Shown: positions 55,841-64,000 of the stretch, piece by piece
Numbering within the stretch: position 1 is the first letter of the stretch
Layout: the number at the start of each line of letters is the position of its first letter
DNA from: Alcanivorax sediminis
Lineage (GTDB): Bacteria > Pseudomonadota > Gammaproteobacteria > Pseudomonadales > Alcanivoracaceae
Reading direction: 5' to 3'
Length of the DNA: 64,000 nt
Assembly: GCF_009601165.1 (NCBI RefSeq)
Contig: NZ_WIRE01000001.1
Location: 62,001 to 126,000 of the forward strand
Program-made: the position numbers and the translations under genes
Notes under the pieces: generated by a model
Seen by the model: the letters and a program-made list of their open reading frames with translations, nothing else
What the model was told of the DNA's origin: nothing
Database searches by the model: none

Positions 55841-55957
55841 AGGAGGTTATCCGTTCGATTTCATTCTCTGGCCGGGAGTATACCGCGACTGGGATCGGAT
55901 GCCTTGACTGTAACGACATGCCTGATACCTGATGCAAAACACTCGTTAGAGCCCGCT

Positions 55958-56115
55958 GTGGGAGCTCTCTGTGCTCGTCAGGGTATGCATGCGAGCGATC
56001 CGAGCCTAAGCGAGCCAAGGATTCCAGAAGCGAGTGACGAGTAACGAAAACCTGAAAACCGCAAGCTTTGGGAGTGTTTTGATCTTCGAAACTCGGTACT
56101 CGTCACTCGCCCCTC
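55958..56115. repeat. REP-like and GAGT-word repeats before serB
   Basis: GTGGGAGCTCTCTGTGCTCG near 55,958, then an inverted pair with 14-bp identical arms GCGAGTGACGAGTA (56,030-56,043) and TACTCGTCACTCGC (56,097-56,110). No gene between 55,841 and 56,295. Confidence 0.65.
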
Positions 56116-56295
56116 CAACCTCGCTGTCGCTCGGATCGCTTGCAGGCAAGCTCCCCAGTTGTTCATGTCAGCGACTCAGGAATGCTGCGTCAGCCCTCCA
56201 GCGTTCTTCAGTTCCACAATATCTGCTACTCTTACGCGGTTTTTACGGGGAGCACTGCGCTTCCGTTCGTTTGCCTTCTCTCCTGGAGCCCCTGC

Positions 56296-57531
56296 GTGCG
56301 TGAGATCATCCTGATTCAGGTTTCCGGCAATGACCGCCCCGGCCTGACCGCGGCCTTTACCCGGATTCTGGCCCGCTACCGCCTGAATATTCTCGATATC
56401 GGCCAAGCCGTGATTCACGACACCCTGTCGCTGGGCATTCTGGTGGAAACCCCGCAGGACGCGGACTCCTCTGCTGTGCTCAAGGATGTGCTGTTCGAGG
56501 CCCACAAACTGAATATCAATGTGCGCTTCCGCCCCATTGATGAAGACCGCTACGAAGAGTGGGTGGCCGGCCAGGGCAAGGATCGTCATATCATCACCTT
56601 GCTGGCACGCAAGATCACCGCACACCAGCTGGCCGACGTAACGGCCACCGTGGCTGAAAACGGCCTCAATATCGACAGCATCACCCGCCTGTCTGGCCGG
56701 GTGCACCTGGAAGGCGAGACCACCAACAATGACAGCCGGGCCTGCATTGAAATTTCCGTGCGCGGCGAACCCCATGATGCGGAAGCCATGCGTGCCGCCT
56801 TCCTGACCATCGCCAACGACCAGAACATGGACATTGCCTTCCAGCGGGACAGCGCCTTCCGCCGGAATCGTCGCCTGGTGGTCTTCGATATGGACTCCAC
56901 CCTGATCCGCTCCGAAGTCATCGACGAGCTGGCGGTGGAAGCCGGAGTGGGCGAGCAGGTATCAGAAATCACCGAGCGCGCCATGCGCGGCGAGCTGGAT
57001 TTCAATGAGAGCTTTTCTGCCCGGGTGGCCCTGCTCAAGGGCCTGGATGAGGGTGCACTGGAACGGGTCCGCGAGCGCATCCAGCTGACGGAAGGGGCAC
57101 AGCGCCTGGTCAGCACGCTGAGGGCACTGGGCTATCGTACCGCCATCCTGTCCGGGGGGTTCACCTGGTTCGGCCATTGGCTGCAAGATCTACTGGGCAT
57201 CGACTATGTTCATGCCAACGAGCTCGAAATCGAAGACGGCAAGGTCACCGGCCGGGTCGTCGGACAGATCGTCAATGGCCAGCGCAAGGCCGACCTGCTC
57301 AAGGAAATCGCCGCCCAGGAAGGTATCAGCCTGGAGCAGACCATTGCGGTGGGCGACGGTGCCAACGACCTGCCCATGCTCGGCGAGGCCGGTCTCGGTA
57401 TCGCCTTCCGCGCAAAGCCCCTGGTCAAACAAAACGCCGAACAGGCCATCTCCACCCTGGGACTGGATGGCATCCTGTATCTGATCGGGGTACGGGACAA
57501 GGATCAGGCAGAGCTGCTCAAGAGCAATTAA
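56296..57531 (+). CDS. serB: Phosphoserine phosphatase SerB
   Basis: 411 residues from GTG 56296, with GGAG seven bases before; the open frame upstream runs through repeats. Two ACT domains at the N-terminus (about 1-85 and 95-175), then the HAD catalytic domain with the nucleophile Asp in VVFDMDSTLIRSEVIDELAV, Ser/Thr in TAILSGGFTWFGHWL, and VGDGANDLPMLGEAGLGIAF. It makes serine from phosphoserine. ACT domains probably sense serine. Convergent with the FimX-like gene. Confidence 0.97.
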   Translation: MREIILIQVSGNDRPGLTAAFTRILARYRLNILDIGQAVIHDTLSLGILVETPQDADSSAVLKDVLFEAHKLNINVRFRPIDEDRYEEWVAGQGKDRHIITLLARKITAHQLADVTATVAENGLNIDSITRLSGRVHLEGETTNNDSRACIEISVRGEPHDAEAMRAAFLTIANDQNMDIAFQRDSAFRRNRRLVVFDMDSTLIRSEVIDELAVEAGVGEQVSEITERAMRGELDFNESFSARVALLKGLDEGALERVRERIQLTEGAQRLVSTLRALGYRTAILSGGFTWFGHWLQDLLGIDYVHANELEIEDGKVTGRVVGQIVNGQRKADLLKEIAAQEGISLEQTIAVGDGANDLPMLGEAGLGIAFRAKPLVKQNAEQAISTLGLDGILYLIGVRDKDQAELLKSN

Positions 57532-57565
57532 TAGTTCGCGGTTTTGTTTTTCGTGTTCTGAATGC

Positions 57566-57600
57566 AAGAGGCCGCGCCCAAGTGATGGGCGCGGCCTCTT
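57566..57600. terminator. Bidirectional terminator between serB and the FimX-like gene
   Basis: AAGAGGCCGCGCCCA-agtga-TGGGCGCGGCCTCTT, a 15-bp perfect stem in the convergent gap. There is no long T-run, but the stem is very stable. Confidence 0.75.
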
Positions 57601-57622
57601 GCGTTTCAAAGCGAGCCAAACC

Positions 57623-57661
57623 TTGCTCGCGCAACTATTAATTATTCACTATTCACTGCCT
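57623..57661. repeat. Partial inverted copy of the TTAACAGTGAATAG element
   Basis: Read on the minus strand GGCAGTGAATAGTGAATAAT then TAGTTGCGCGAG, matching the elements at 16,798 and 20,483. It ends at the stop of the FimX-like gene. Confidence 0.55.
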
Positions 57662-59749
57662 TTACGCTGTTTCAGGAATCTGCAGAGACTCCATGGGCGC
57701 CTGCAAGTAGAACCCCTGCAAATAATTCACGCCCCCCAGAGACCACAACGCTTGCATCTGGGCTGCAGATTCCACGAAGCCAACCACCGTCTGGCGACCA
57801 CCTTCGCTGACTTCCTTGATGATTTCCGCAAGACGGTCACGCCCTTCCGGCTTGGCCAGATCCTGAGTGAACGAGCCTTCGAACTTCACCATGTTGGCAG
57901 AGATATGGTGGAACAGCTTGAAAGGATCCAGGCCACCGCCAAAGCGACTGATGGACACCTTGCAGCCCGCCGCCTGCACTTTCTGGGCAAACAGCGCCGC
58001 CTGCTTGAGGTAGGTGGTGGCATCCCCCTCAGAGAACTGGAAGATCACATTGCGGCCTTCCATCTTGGCGGCCTTCATGGCCTTGAGCATCCAGTCTGCC
58101 AGGCCTTGATCCACCAGCGAGCTGCCATTGATGTTGAACAGCATTTTCACCGGCTGCCCCAGAGCGGCGGCAGCACGCATGCCGTTCAGCACCACCCAGC
58201 GATCGATCTTGCCGCCCATGCCTTCTTCGGCAGCCACCGGAATAAAGTCCTTCGCTTCCAGCACATCCCCTTCTTTCTGGGGCAGACTGACAAACACTTC
58301 GAACAGGTGATCACTTTCATCTTCCAGGTTCATCAGCGGCTGGTAGTGCAACTTGAAGCTGCCTTGCTCCAGCGCCTGACGCACCTGCATGGCAATGGCC
58401 TCGGAAGAGCCTGCAGCCACATCATCCATGGGATCATGAACCTTGATGCTGTTGCCCTTGCCGTCATTGCCTCGCTGGGCCTGGTTACAACACTTCAGCG
58501 CCGTGGTCAGGGAATCCTGACTGTTGCGGGCATCCTCACGGATAAAGGCCACACCCACACTGGCGGTCACCTGCACGGTGCGCGCCGACACTTCCGGCAT
58601 CAGGCCCTCGATACCCTTGCGCAACTTGTCCGCCAGCACTCCGGCTGCTTCGGTATCCTCCACCGGCAACATCAGTGCAAAGTCCTCTCCGTCCACACGG
58701 GCCAGGGAGGCCTTGCCTGCCTTGCTGGTCAACCAGTCTGCTACGGCGCGCAACAATTCATCGGCACCATCAAGCCCCAGTGCGGACTGATGGTGCTCAA
58801 AGTCATCCAGACGCAGGTAAAGCACCGCAGACAACTGGCTTTCACGCGCCGCTGCTGCGACCGCATCATCGAGCTGGTTCATGAACCAGTTACGACTGAA
58901 CAGCCCTGTCACCTGATCCTTGTCGCTGATTTCGCGAATTCGCGCCTCAATCTCACTCTGATCGACACCCGCAGCACGGATCACAATCTGGGTGCAGGCT
59001 TCGCCATCATAGGTACTGGGAGAAAAGGTAAAGGTCGCGTCGAACTCGCTGCCATCCGTGTTGACGCCTTTGCATTCCAGTTCCTGGGTCTGGTTTTCAT
59101 CCTGGGCACGGCTGCGCAGCAGTTGCTTGAGCTTGTCGTGATCCGACGCAGACACCATATCCATGATCGGCACGCCGGCCAGATCATCGGCACTTTCATA
59201 GCCGAACATTTCCACATAGTTGTCATTGGCGTGGATATGCATGCCATCCAGCACATAGGCGATGGCGTCACGGCTTTGATCCATCAACAGCGAGAGGCGC
59301 TTTTCGGCATCATGACGAACGATCTCGGAGTGCTGTAACTCCTTGCGCAGCCGCAGGTACTCAGTCAGGCGGTCCACCATCATGGAAATCAGCTCACGGT
59401 CACCCGCTGGCGCCACGGCGCGGGCCCCCTGTTGCATACCTTTCTTGACGGTGGCGGAGGAGAAGTCATCTTCCAGCAGGATAACCGGGATGGCCTTGCC
59501 CAGCCGGTTCAGGTGAGCCATGGCTTTTTCAAAAGTGCCATCACCAAACTGGGGGCGACACAACATCAGCTCCCAGGAACCACCCTTGAGGGCTCGTAAC
59601 AGGTCTTCCTCTCCCAGCGCCAGGTGAGCCCGGGTCGCCCTGCCTGCATTACGCAGTGCATTCATCAGCTGCTCGGCCTCATCCTGAGAGTCATGGGCGA
59701 TCAGCAGACGCAAATTGTCCAGGGCATAGCTCATTGATTCACTACTCAC
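57662..59749 (-). CDS. FimX-like c-di-GMP receptor with degenerate GGDEF and EAL domains
   Basis: 695 residues: an N-terminal REC-like domain (about 12-130, with no Asp at the phospho-acceptor strand, ELMLCRPQFGDG), a PAS domain (about 150-270), a GGDEF domain with VDGEDF in place of GGDEF, and an EAL domain with EVF in place of EAL and other metal residues missing (ISRFGGGLDPFKL). This is the architecture of Pseudomonas FimX, which binds c-di-GMP without turning it over and controls type IV pili. The neighbour genes (serB on one side, an unnamed gene on the other) are as in Pseudomonas. Confidence 0.85.
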   Translation of the reverse strand: MSSESMSYALDNLRLLIAHDSQDEAEQLMNALRNAGRATRAHLALGEEDLLRALKGGSWELMLCRPQFGDGTFEKAMAHLNRLGKAIPVILLEDDFSSATVKKGMQQGARAVAPAGDRELISMMVDRLTEYLRLRKELQHSEIVRHDAEKRLSLLMDQSRDAIAYVLDGMHIHANDNYVEMFGYESADDLAGVPIMDMVSASDHDKLKQLLRSRAQDENQTQELECKGVNTDGSEFDATFTFSPSTYDGEACTQIVIRAAGVDQSEIEARIREISDKDQVTGLFSRNWFMNQLDDAVAAAARESQLSAVLYLRLDDFEHHQSALGLDGADELLRAVADWLTSKAGKASLARVDGEDFALMLPVEDTEAAGVLADKLRKGIEGLMPEVSARTVQVTASVGVAFIREDARNSQDSLTTALKCCNQAQRGNDGKGNSIKVHDPMDDVAAGSSEAIAMQVRQALEQGSFKLHYQPLMNLEDESDHLFEVFVSLPQKEGDVLEAKDFIPVAAEEGMGGKIDRWVVLNGMRAAAALGQPVKMLFNINGSSLVDQGLADWMLKAMKAAKMEGRNVIFQFSEGDATTYLKQAALFAQKVQAAGCKVSISRFGGGLDPFKLFHHISANMVKFEGSFTQDLAKPEGRDRLAEIIKEVSEGGRQTVVGFVESAAQMQALWSLGGVNYLQGFYLQAPMESLQIPETA

Positions 59750-59957
59750 AATTTATTCGTCTTTATCAGTATTGTGCCTGACGACCCTGTCATGACAAAC
59801 GACAGTGCAGCCGCCCGCATTCGCCCTGTCGGTTGATGCGCAGCACTACCCTGTCGGAGAAAGTTGCCGAACTCCCTGGCAAGCAGTTGTTTTCGTTTAT
59901 TTTCGACCGCCATGGCGGTGACTGGCGGCTAGCGGGCAGAGCCCGAGCCACCGAAAC

Positions 59958-61724
59958 CTACAGGCTGGACCAGATGGAATCCAGCTCGTCATCGTCATCA
60001 TCCTGAACCACTGTTTTCGCTGGTTCCGGCGTGGACAGACTCTTGAACGGGTATTGGCTGAACCCGGACATCCCCTGCACCCGACGCAACAACTGTACGC
60101 GAGAGGCTTCCCCACTCTCAACCAGTTCCACCTTCACGCCTTCATTAAACCCGACGGTAGGCAGCAACAGGGTGGCAGGCTGCCCCACTGCGGCCAGCTC
60201 CGGCAGCAGGATCGCACGCATGTAGTCACTGTCCTGGCCCTGCTTGCGCAGCGCACGGGCGGCCACGGGGCGGCCACCCGGGGCCAGCAGCTCGATCCCG
60301 AAACGGGCACCATGATTAGGCAGCTGGGTTACCCAGCGAATCACCGCCAGCATCCATTGGGTATGGGTCTGGTCACGGAGCGCCAATAGCTCGCCGGTTC
60401 TCAGCAAACTTGGGGTATTACCCTGCCAGGACAGGCAGTACCCGCCCGGGCTGGCATTGACCTTCTGGCAGTGATAGCTCTCCGGCAGCTTGATTTCGGC
60501 ACGGGTGCTACCCGCCACATCACCCATCTCAATCGCTTCGCCGGCATAGTCCGACTCATAGGCCTTGGCCCAGGGGTCTGCCTGATCCTGCTTGGCCTTG
60601 GCACTCATGCTAATTTTGCTAAGGAAACGGTTACGTTCTTCTTCACCGTTGGTAGACAAACTGCCCCGCTCCACCAGGGTTTCGAAGGGCGTGCGATCAG
60701 ACAGGAAGTAATGCACCCCCACCAGGCCGAAACACAGCTCGATTTCCCCGCTTTCTTCCACCCGTTTGAAAGCCCGCTCGGTGAGCGCGCCCCAGACTTG
60801 CTGGAGATGATCCAGCAGGCTGTCGTCCATTTCCCGCGGTAGCGTGAGCGTCTGATTTTCCGGGTCGCGGCGACAGGCCGCCATGGCTTCTACCAGCCGC
60901 AGGGAATCAATGTAACGCCACCCCTCATTCACCTGGGAGGCGTGGGTTCGGTAGATGGGCGGGCGATCGGCCTGCAGGTCAAACACGAATAGGTCATCGC
61001 TGCTGCTGGCTTCACGGATAGAAACCAGTGATGACCACTCTTCTGCAACGCGATAGACCAGCGCCAACTCCTGCTGACGCAACTGGTTCGGCTTGGCAGT
61101 GGACAGCAACAGGCAACGGGCATAGGCCGCCTGTACCGTGGAAGCCTTCTCTCCCTCCTCCAGTACCGTCTGGATTGCCAGCCCATTCGCTTCCGCCAGC
61201 AGATACAGTTGATGTAATTCCAGCCACAAATGGCGAGGACAGGAAAAATACAGCTGATAACAGCGCAGCAGGGTATCGCCCAACGCTGTGATGGCTCGGT
61301 GGATGGAAGTGGCCACCGCTCGACGCACGTTCTTGTCTTTCACCTTGCGCATGCCACGCACGGCGACCAGCTTGTAGCCGTTGGCCAGATGCCCCTGCAG
61401 GGCCTGGGCCAGGCTCGCCACCTTACGGGCTTTTTCAGGTAATACCAGCGCCTGATTGAGGTAATGCTTCTGGAGCGAATCACACACCAGCAAAATGGAG
61501 GGACGAATGATCTCCAGCAGCTGGTAACGCTGTCGGGAGTCCAGCTGCAGGCGATTCAATTCCTGAATGAACTCATACAACTGGCGCGCCGTCTCCCCCA
61601 TGTTCATCACGGGAAGAGCGTCGACCCACTGTTGCAGCTTTTTGGGCTGATCCGCGCCAACAGTCAGGTGCGGCAAATCCTGCTCTGGCAATTTCAGCCG
61701 CACCGTTTGGGCTGCTTGCTCCAT
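59958..61724 (-). CDS. Conserved protein encoded next to FimX
   Basis: 588 residues, no signal peptide. The N-terminal 400 residues are mainly helical (LYEFIQELNRLQLDSRQRYQ is part); the C-terminal 170 are beta-rich (LSWQGNTPSLLRTGELLALR, FGIELLAPGGRPVAARALRK), which is PilZ-like in layout but lacks a clear RxxxR. It ends with an acidic DDDDELDSIWSSL. It corresponds in position to PA4958 upstream of fimX in Pseudomonas. A role in c-di-GMP signalling or pilus control is inferred only from its neighbour. Confidence 0.6.
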   Translation of the reverse strand: MEQAAQTVRLKLPEQDLPHLTVGADQPKKLQQWVDALPVMNMGETARQLYEFIQELNRLQLDSRQRYQLLEIIRPSILLVCDSLQKHYLNQALVLPEKARKVASLAQALQGHLANGYKLVAVRGMRKVKDKNVRRAVATSIHRAITALGDTLLRCYQLYFSCPRHLWLELHQLYLLAEANGLAIQTVLEEGEKASTVQAAYARCLLLSTAKPNQLRQQELALVYRVAEEWSSLVSIREASSSDDLFVFDLQADRPPIYRTHASQVNEGWRYIDSLRLVEAMAACRRDPENQTLTLPREMDDSLLDHLQQVWGALTERAFKRVEESGEIELCFGLVGVHYFLSDRTPFETLVERGSLSTNGEEERNRFLSKISMSAKAKQDQADPWAKAYESDYAGEAIEMGDVAGSTRAEIKLPESYHCQKVNASPGGYCLSWQGNTPSLLRTGELLALRDQTHTQWMLAVIRWVTQLPNHGARFGIELLAPGGRPVAARALRKQGQDSDYMRAILLPELAAVGQPATLLLPTVGFNEGVKVELVESGEASRVQLLRRVQGMSGFSQYPFKSLSTPEPAKTVVQDDDDDELDSIWSSL

Positions 61725-61860
61725 GAAGATAATCCTTATCTCGGCGGCTTCCTGGCTACCTGTTTATTATCGCATCTGAATTTATGTGTTCTATGTCACA
61801 GGACTTTACGACACCGTTACAGGACTGTAAACGTCAGCAAGTGACTGGCAGATCAGGGAT

Positions 61861-62889
61861 TTAGCCCGCCAGGACCGTTTTGGCGGGCTTCCCGGGCTCC
61901 TCCCTGGACAGTCGGGGCACCAGAAAACCGGGCAAACGGCCTCTCAGCCCCTGATGCAGGGCCAATGCAGCCTCATCCGGCACCGCGAAATGGGCGGCCC
62001 CGGCCACCTTGTCCAGCTGATGAAGGTAATAAGGCAGTATTCCGGCCTCGTGGAGGCCGTCCGACAAGGCCACCAGCGTGTCCAGGTCATCATTGACCCC
62101 CGCCAGCAGCACGCTCTGGTTCAGCAGGGTAATACCTGCCTGCTGCCATTCCCGCCCTCGCTCCGCCAGCTGCGCACTGATTTCCCGGGGATGATTGGCA
62201 TGCAGTACCAGTACGGTTCGCCAGCGCGGCCGGCTCAGCAACCGCTTCAGCTCATCATCCAGGCGGTCTGGAATCACCACCGGGGTCCGGCTATGTATCC
62301 GCAAACGACGCAGGTGGGGAATTTCCGCCAGCGCATCCAGTAGCTGGCCAATACGCCTGTTCGTCAGCGTCAGCGGATCCCCGCCACTGAGAATCACCTC
62401 ATTGATATCAGGCCGTGCTGACAACCATTCCAGCGCCTCCTCCCAACGCTTGCCGCTGAGGTGTGCCTGATAGGGAAAGTGGCGACGAAAACAGTAGCGA
62501 CAGTGCACCGCGCAGGCCCCCGTGACTACCAGCAACGCGCGCCCATGGTACTTGTGCAACAGGCCCGGCACCGGGGTGTGATCACCCTCTTCCAGTGGAT
62601 CAACGCCATAACCCGGGACCGCCTCCAGCTCCGCAGGCACACTTAACACCTGCCTTAACAGCGGGTCCTGCGGATTACCCTTCTCAATCAGGTCGACATA
62701 TCTACGCGGCACCCGCAGCGGGAAATCCCGCGCCGCGGCCAGCGATTCCGGCAGCCCGGAGGCAGCCAGATCCAGCAGGGCCAGCAGCTCCGCAGGATCC
62801 GTGATCAGGTCCGCCTGTTGACGTTGCCAGTCCGGCAACTCCCAACGAGCCTCATCCTGCGTTATGATTGCCACCCTCTGCGACGCCAT
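61861..62889 (-). CDS. epmB: EF-P (R)-beta-lysylation enzyme EpmB (lysine 2,3-aminomutase)
   Basis: 342 residues, the same length as E. coli EpmB. Radical SAM Cys set in [20 protein letters not shown] (CxxxCxxC), [20 protein letters not shown], and the PLP/lysine region [13 protein letters not shown]-terminal [15 protein letters not shown]. It turns (S)-alpha-lysine into (R)-beta-lysine for EF-P. The start is only 24 bases from the divergent efp start. Confidence 0.96.
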   Translation of the reverse strand: MASQRVAIITQDEARWELPDWQRQQADLITDPAELLALLDLAASGLPESLAAARDFPLRVPRRYVDLIEKGNPQDPLLRQVLSVPAELEAVPGYGVDPLEEGDHTPVPGLLHKYHGRALLVVTGACAVHCRYCFRRHFPYQAHLSGKRWEEALEWLSARPDINEVILSGGDPLTLTNRRIGQLLDALAEIPHLRRLRIHSRTPVVIPDRLDDELKRLLSRPRWRTVLVLHANHPREISAQLAERGREWQQAGITLLNQSVLLAGVNDDLDTLVALSDGLHEAGILPYYLHQLDKVAGAAHFAVPDEAALALHQGLRGRLPGFLVPRLSREEPGKPAKTVLAG

Positions 62890-62913
62890 ACATCAACCTT
62901 TGGAACAATATTT

Positions 62914-63483
62914 ATGGCCAACTATTCTACCAGTGAATTCAAGTCTGGCTTGAAAGTCATGCTCGATGGCGACCCCTGCTCCATCATCGAGAACGAATTT
63001 GTGAAGCCGGGCAAGGGCCAGGCCTTCAACCGCGTGAAACTGCGCAACCTGAAATCCGGCAAGGTCTGGGAACGTACTTTCAAGTCTGGCGACTCCCTGG
63101 AAGGCGCGGATGTGATGGACGTTGCCATGCAGTACCTGTACTCCGATGGCGAGTTCTGGCACTTCATGGATCCGACTTCCTTCGAGCAAAAAGCCGCTGA
63201 TGAGGCCGCCGTGGGCGATGCCAAGCTGTGGCTGAAAGAAGAAGACGTGTGTGAAATCACCCTCTACAACGGTGAGCCCCTGTCTGTAACCCCGCCGAAC
63301 TTCGTGGAGCTGGAGATCGTGGAAACCGATCCGGGCCTGAAAGGCGACACCGCGGGCACCGGCGGCAAGCCCGCCACCCTGACCACCGGCGCCGTGGTCC
63401 GTGTGCCGTTGTTCGTGCAGACCGGCGAGATCGTCAAGGTCGACACTCGCACCGGTGACTATGTGGGTCGCATTAAAAGCTAA
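62914..63483 (+). CDS. efp: Translation elongation factor P
   Basis: 189 residues from ATG 62914. EF-P features: [20 protein letters not shown], and the modified lysine in [38 protein letters not shown], and the end [12 protein letters not shown]. It relieves ribosome stalling at polyproline after beta-lysylation by EpmA and EpmB. A TATGAT -10-like sequence at 62,863-62,868 lies inside the 5' end of epmB. Confidence 0.98.
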   Translation: MANYSTSEFKSGLKVMLDGDPCSIIENEFVKPGKGQAFNRVKLRNLKSGKVWERTFKSGDSLEGADVMDVAMQYLYSDGEFWHFMDPTSFEQKAADEAAVGDAKLWLKEEDVCEITLYNGEPLSVTPPNFVELEIVETDPGLKGDTAGTGGKPATLTTGAVVRVPLFVQTGEIVKVDTRTGDYVGRIKS

Positions 63484-63505
63484 GCGTCTGACGCCAGATG
63501 CCCGA
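63483..63505. repeat. Short GCGTC-word repeat after efp
   Basis: AGCGTCTGACGCCAGATGC between efp and epmA resembles the repeat words before leuA and between dnaK and dnaJ. Only a partial copy is present. Confidence 0.4.
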
Positions 63506-63509
63506 CGAG

Positions 63510-64000
63510 ATGCCGCCGATGCATGACTGGCAGCCCACCGCCTCTCTGCAGGCCATGAAAGCGCGCGCCGAGCTGATGAGCACGGTGCGCGCTTTTTTTG
63601 CGGCCCGTGACGTGCTGGAGGTAGACACCCCGCAACTGGCCCATCACGGTGTCAGTGATCTGCACATACAGTGCATCCCGGTACCTGGTTACGGCTACCT
63701 GCAAAGCTCCCCGGAATATCACATGAAGCGGCTGCTGGCCGCGGGCAGTGGACCGATCTATCAAGTCTGCAAGGCATTCCGGGATGGTGAAGCCGGTGGC
63801 CGCCACAACCCGGAGTTCACCATGCTGGAGTGGTACCGCCCAGGCTTTGTCCTCAAGGATCTCATTGCTGAGTGCCTGACGCTATTTGGGCAACTCTTTC
63901 CTGGCACCCCCAGCCACCAATATCACTTTCGTGCCCTGTTCCATCACGTTGTCGGACTGGATCCTCTGACGGCAGACGATCACGCGCTGATTGCATGTGC
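63510..64000 (+). CDS. epmA: EF-P lysyltransferase EpmA, partial
   Basis: The gene runs off the right edge; about 164 residues are visible. In-frame ATGs at 63,498, 63,510 and 63,519 are all possible; 63,510 matches E. coli in the distance to the first Trp (MPPMHDWQPTAS). The visible part is the class II lysyl-tRNA synthetase-like core: VLEVDTPQLAHHGVSD, LQSSPEYHMKRLLAAGSGPI, YQVCKAFRDGEAGGRHNPEF. It attaches beta-lysine to the EF-P lysine. It follows efp with 26 bases, so the three modification genes are clustered. Confidence 0.93.
   Translation, partial: MPPMHDWQPTASLQAMKARAELMSTVRAFFAARDVLEVDTPQLAHHGVSDLHIQCIPVPGYGYLQSSPEYHMKRLLAAGSGPIYQVCKAFRDGEAGGRHNPEFTMLEWYRPGFVLKDLIAECLTLFGQLFPGTPSHQYHFRALFHHVVGLDPLTADDHALIAC

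Noticed and set aside
55826..55852. GGATAACCTCCT just before the membrane-protein ATG, resembling the 16S rRNA 3' end.
   Set aside because: Too short to be an rRNA fragment; probably a chance match, noted only because it leaves the gene without a Shine-Dalgarno.
59750..59957. Gap between the FimX-like gene and its upstream neighbour checked for small genes or RNAs.
   Set aside because: No frame with a ribosome site, no strong hairpin and no repeat family member was found.

Overview
The window comes from a gammaproteobacterium, most likely an Alcanivorax-type marine bacterium (Alcanivoracaceae). This rests on the Pseudomonas-like order serB / FimX-like gene / unnamed neighbour, a Fur of Pseudomonas type, a full hrcA-grpE-dnaK-dnaJ block, and many intergenic GTAGGAGC-type repeats. 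The species call is an inference; no 16S or similar marker is present.

Region 1 (1-12,552, all minus strand) is the most unusual part. Six tightly coupled genes and a partial seventh encode a UbiA-type prenyltransferase, an HMG-CoA reductase fused to a C-terminal sugar-kinase-like (APH) domain, a PEP-synthase/rifampin-phosphotransferase-like enzyme, a GNAT-like protein, an OleC-like AMP-forming ligase, a CDP-alcohol phosphatidyltransferase and a CarS-like (CDP-archaeol synthase family) protein. An MMPL/RND exporter lies just upstream. Several of these enzyme types recur in archaeal isoprenoid membrane-lipid synthesis, so this looks like a cluster for a non-standard prenylated or polar lipid and its export.

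Region 2 (12,843-24,479) is core housekeeping: hrcA, grpE, dnaK, dnaJ (two matching sigma-32 promoters are visible), an RDD membrane protein, recN, fur, bamE, an RnfH-family gene coupled to a sodium-dependent transporter, and smpB. The tmRNA gene ssrA (25,180-25,536) follows after a perfect Anr/Fnr box. Immediately downstream of the ssrA terminator lies an AT-rich insert with a C5-cytosine methyltransferase and an OLD-like ATPase-TOPRIM protein, followed by an HNH nuclease on the other strand: a candidate phage-defence or restriction module.

Region 3 (29,420-41,026) holds a secreted subtilisin with a PKD domain, then a translationally coupled four-gene light-repair operon (FeS-BCP photolyase, DUF2256 zinc ribbon, CRY-DASH, and a photolyase ending in a beta-clamp-binding motif). 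A divergent LuxR-type regulator follows, and then a three-gene operon of exported proteins each carrying exactly ten Gly-X-Y collagen triplets.

Region 4 (41,366-64,000) contains ahpC-ahpF, a PAS-GGDEF-EAL protein, mtgA with a YbaY-META lipoprotein, a glutamine amidotransferase, leuA, an Lrp regulator, a flavodoxin-like protein, a crotonase, an ATP-grasp protein, a membrane protein, serB, a FimX-like c-di-GMP receptor and its neighbour, and the EF-P modification set epmB / efp / epmA (the last cut by the window end). Three families of word-iterated inverted repeats plus REP-like elements fill most of the longer intergenic gaps.
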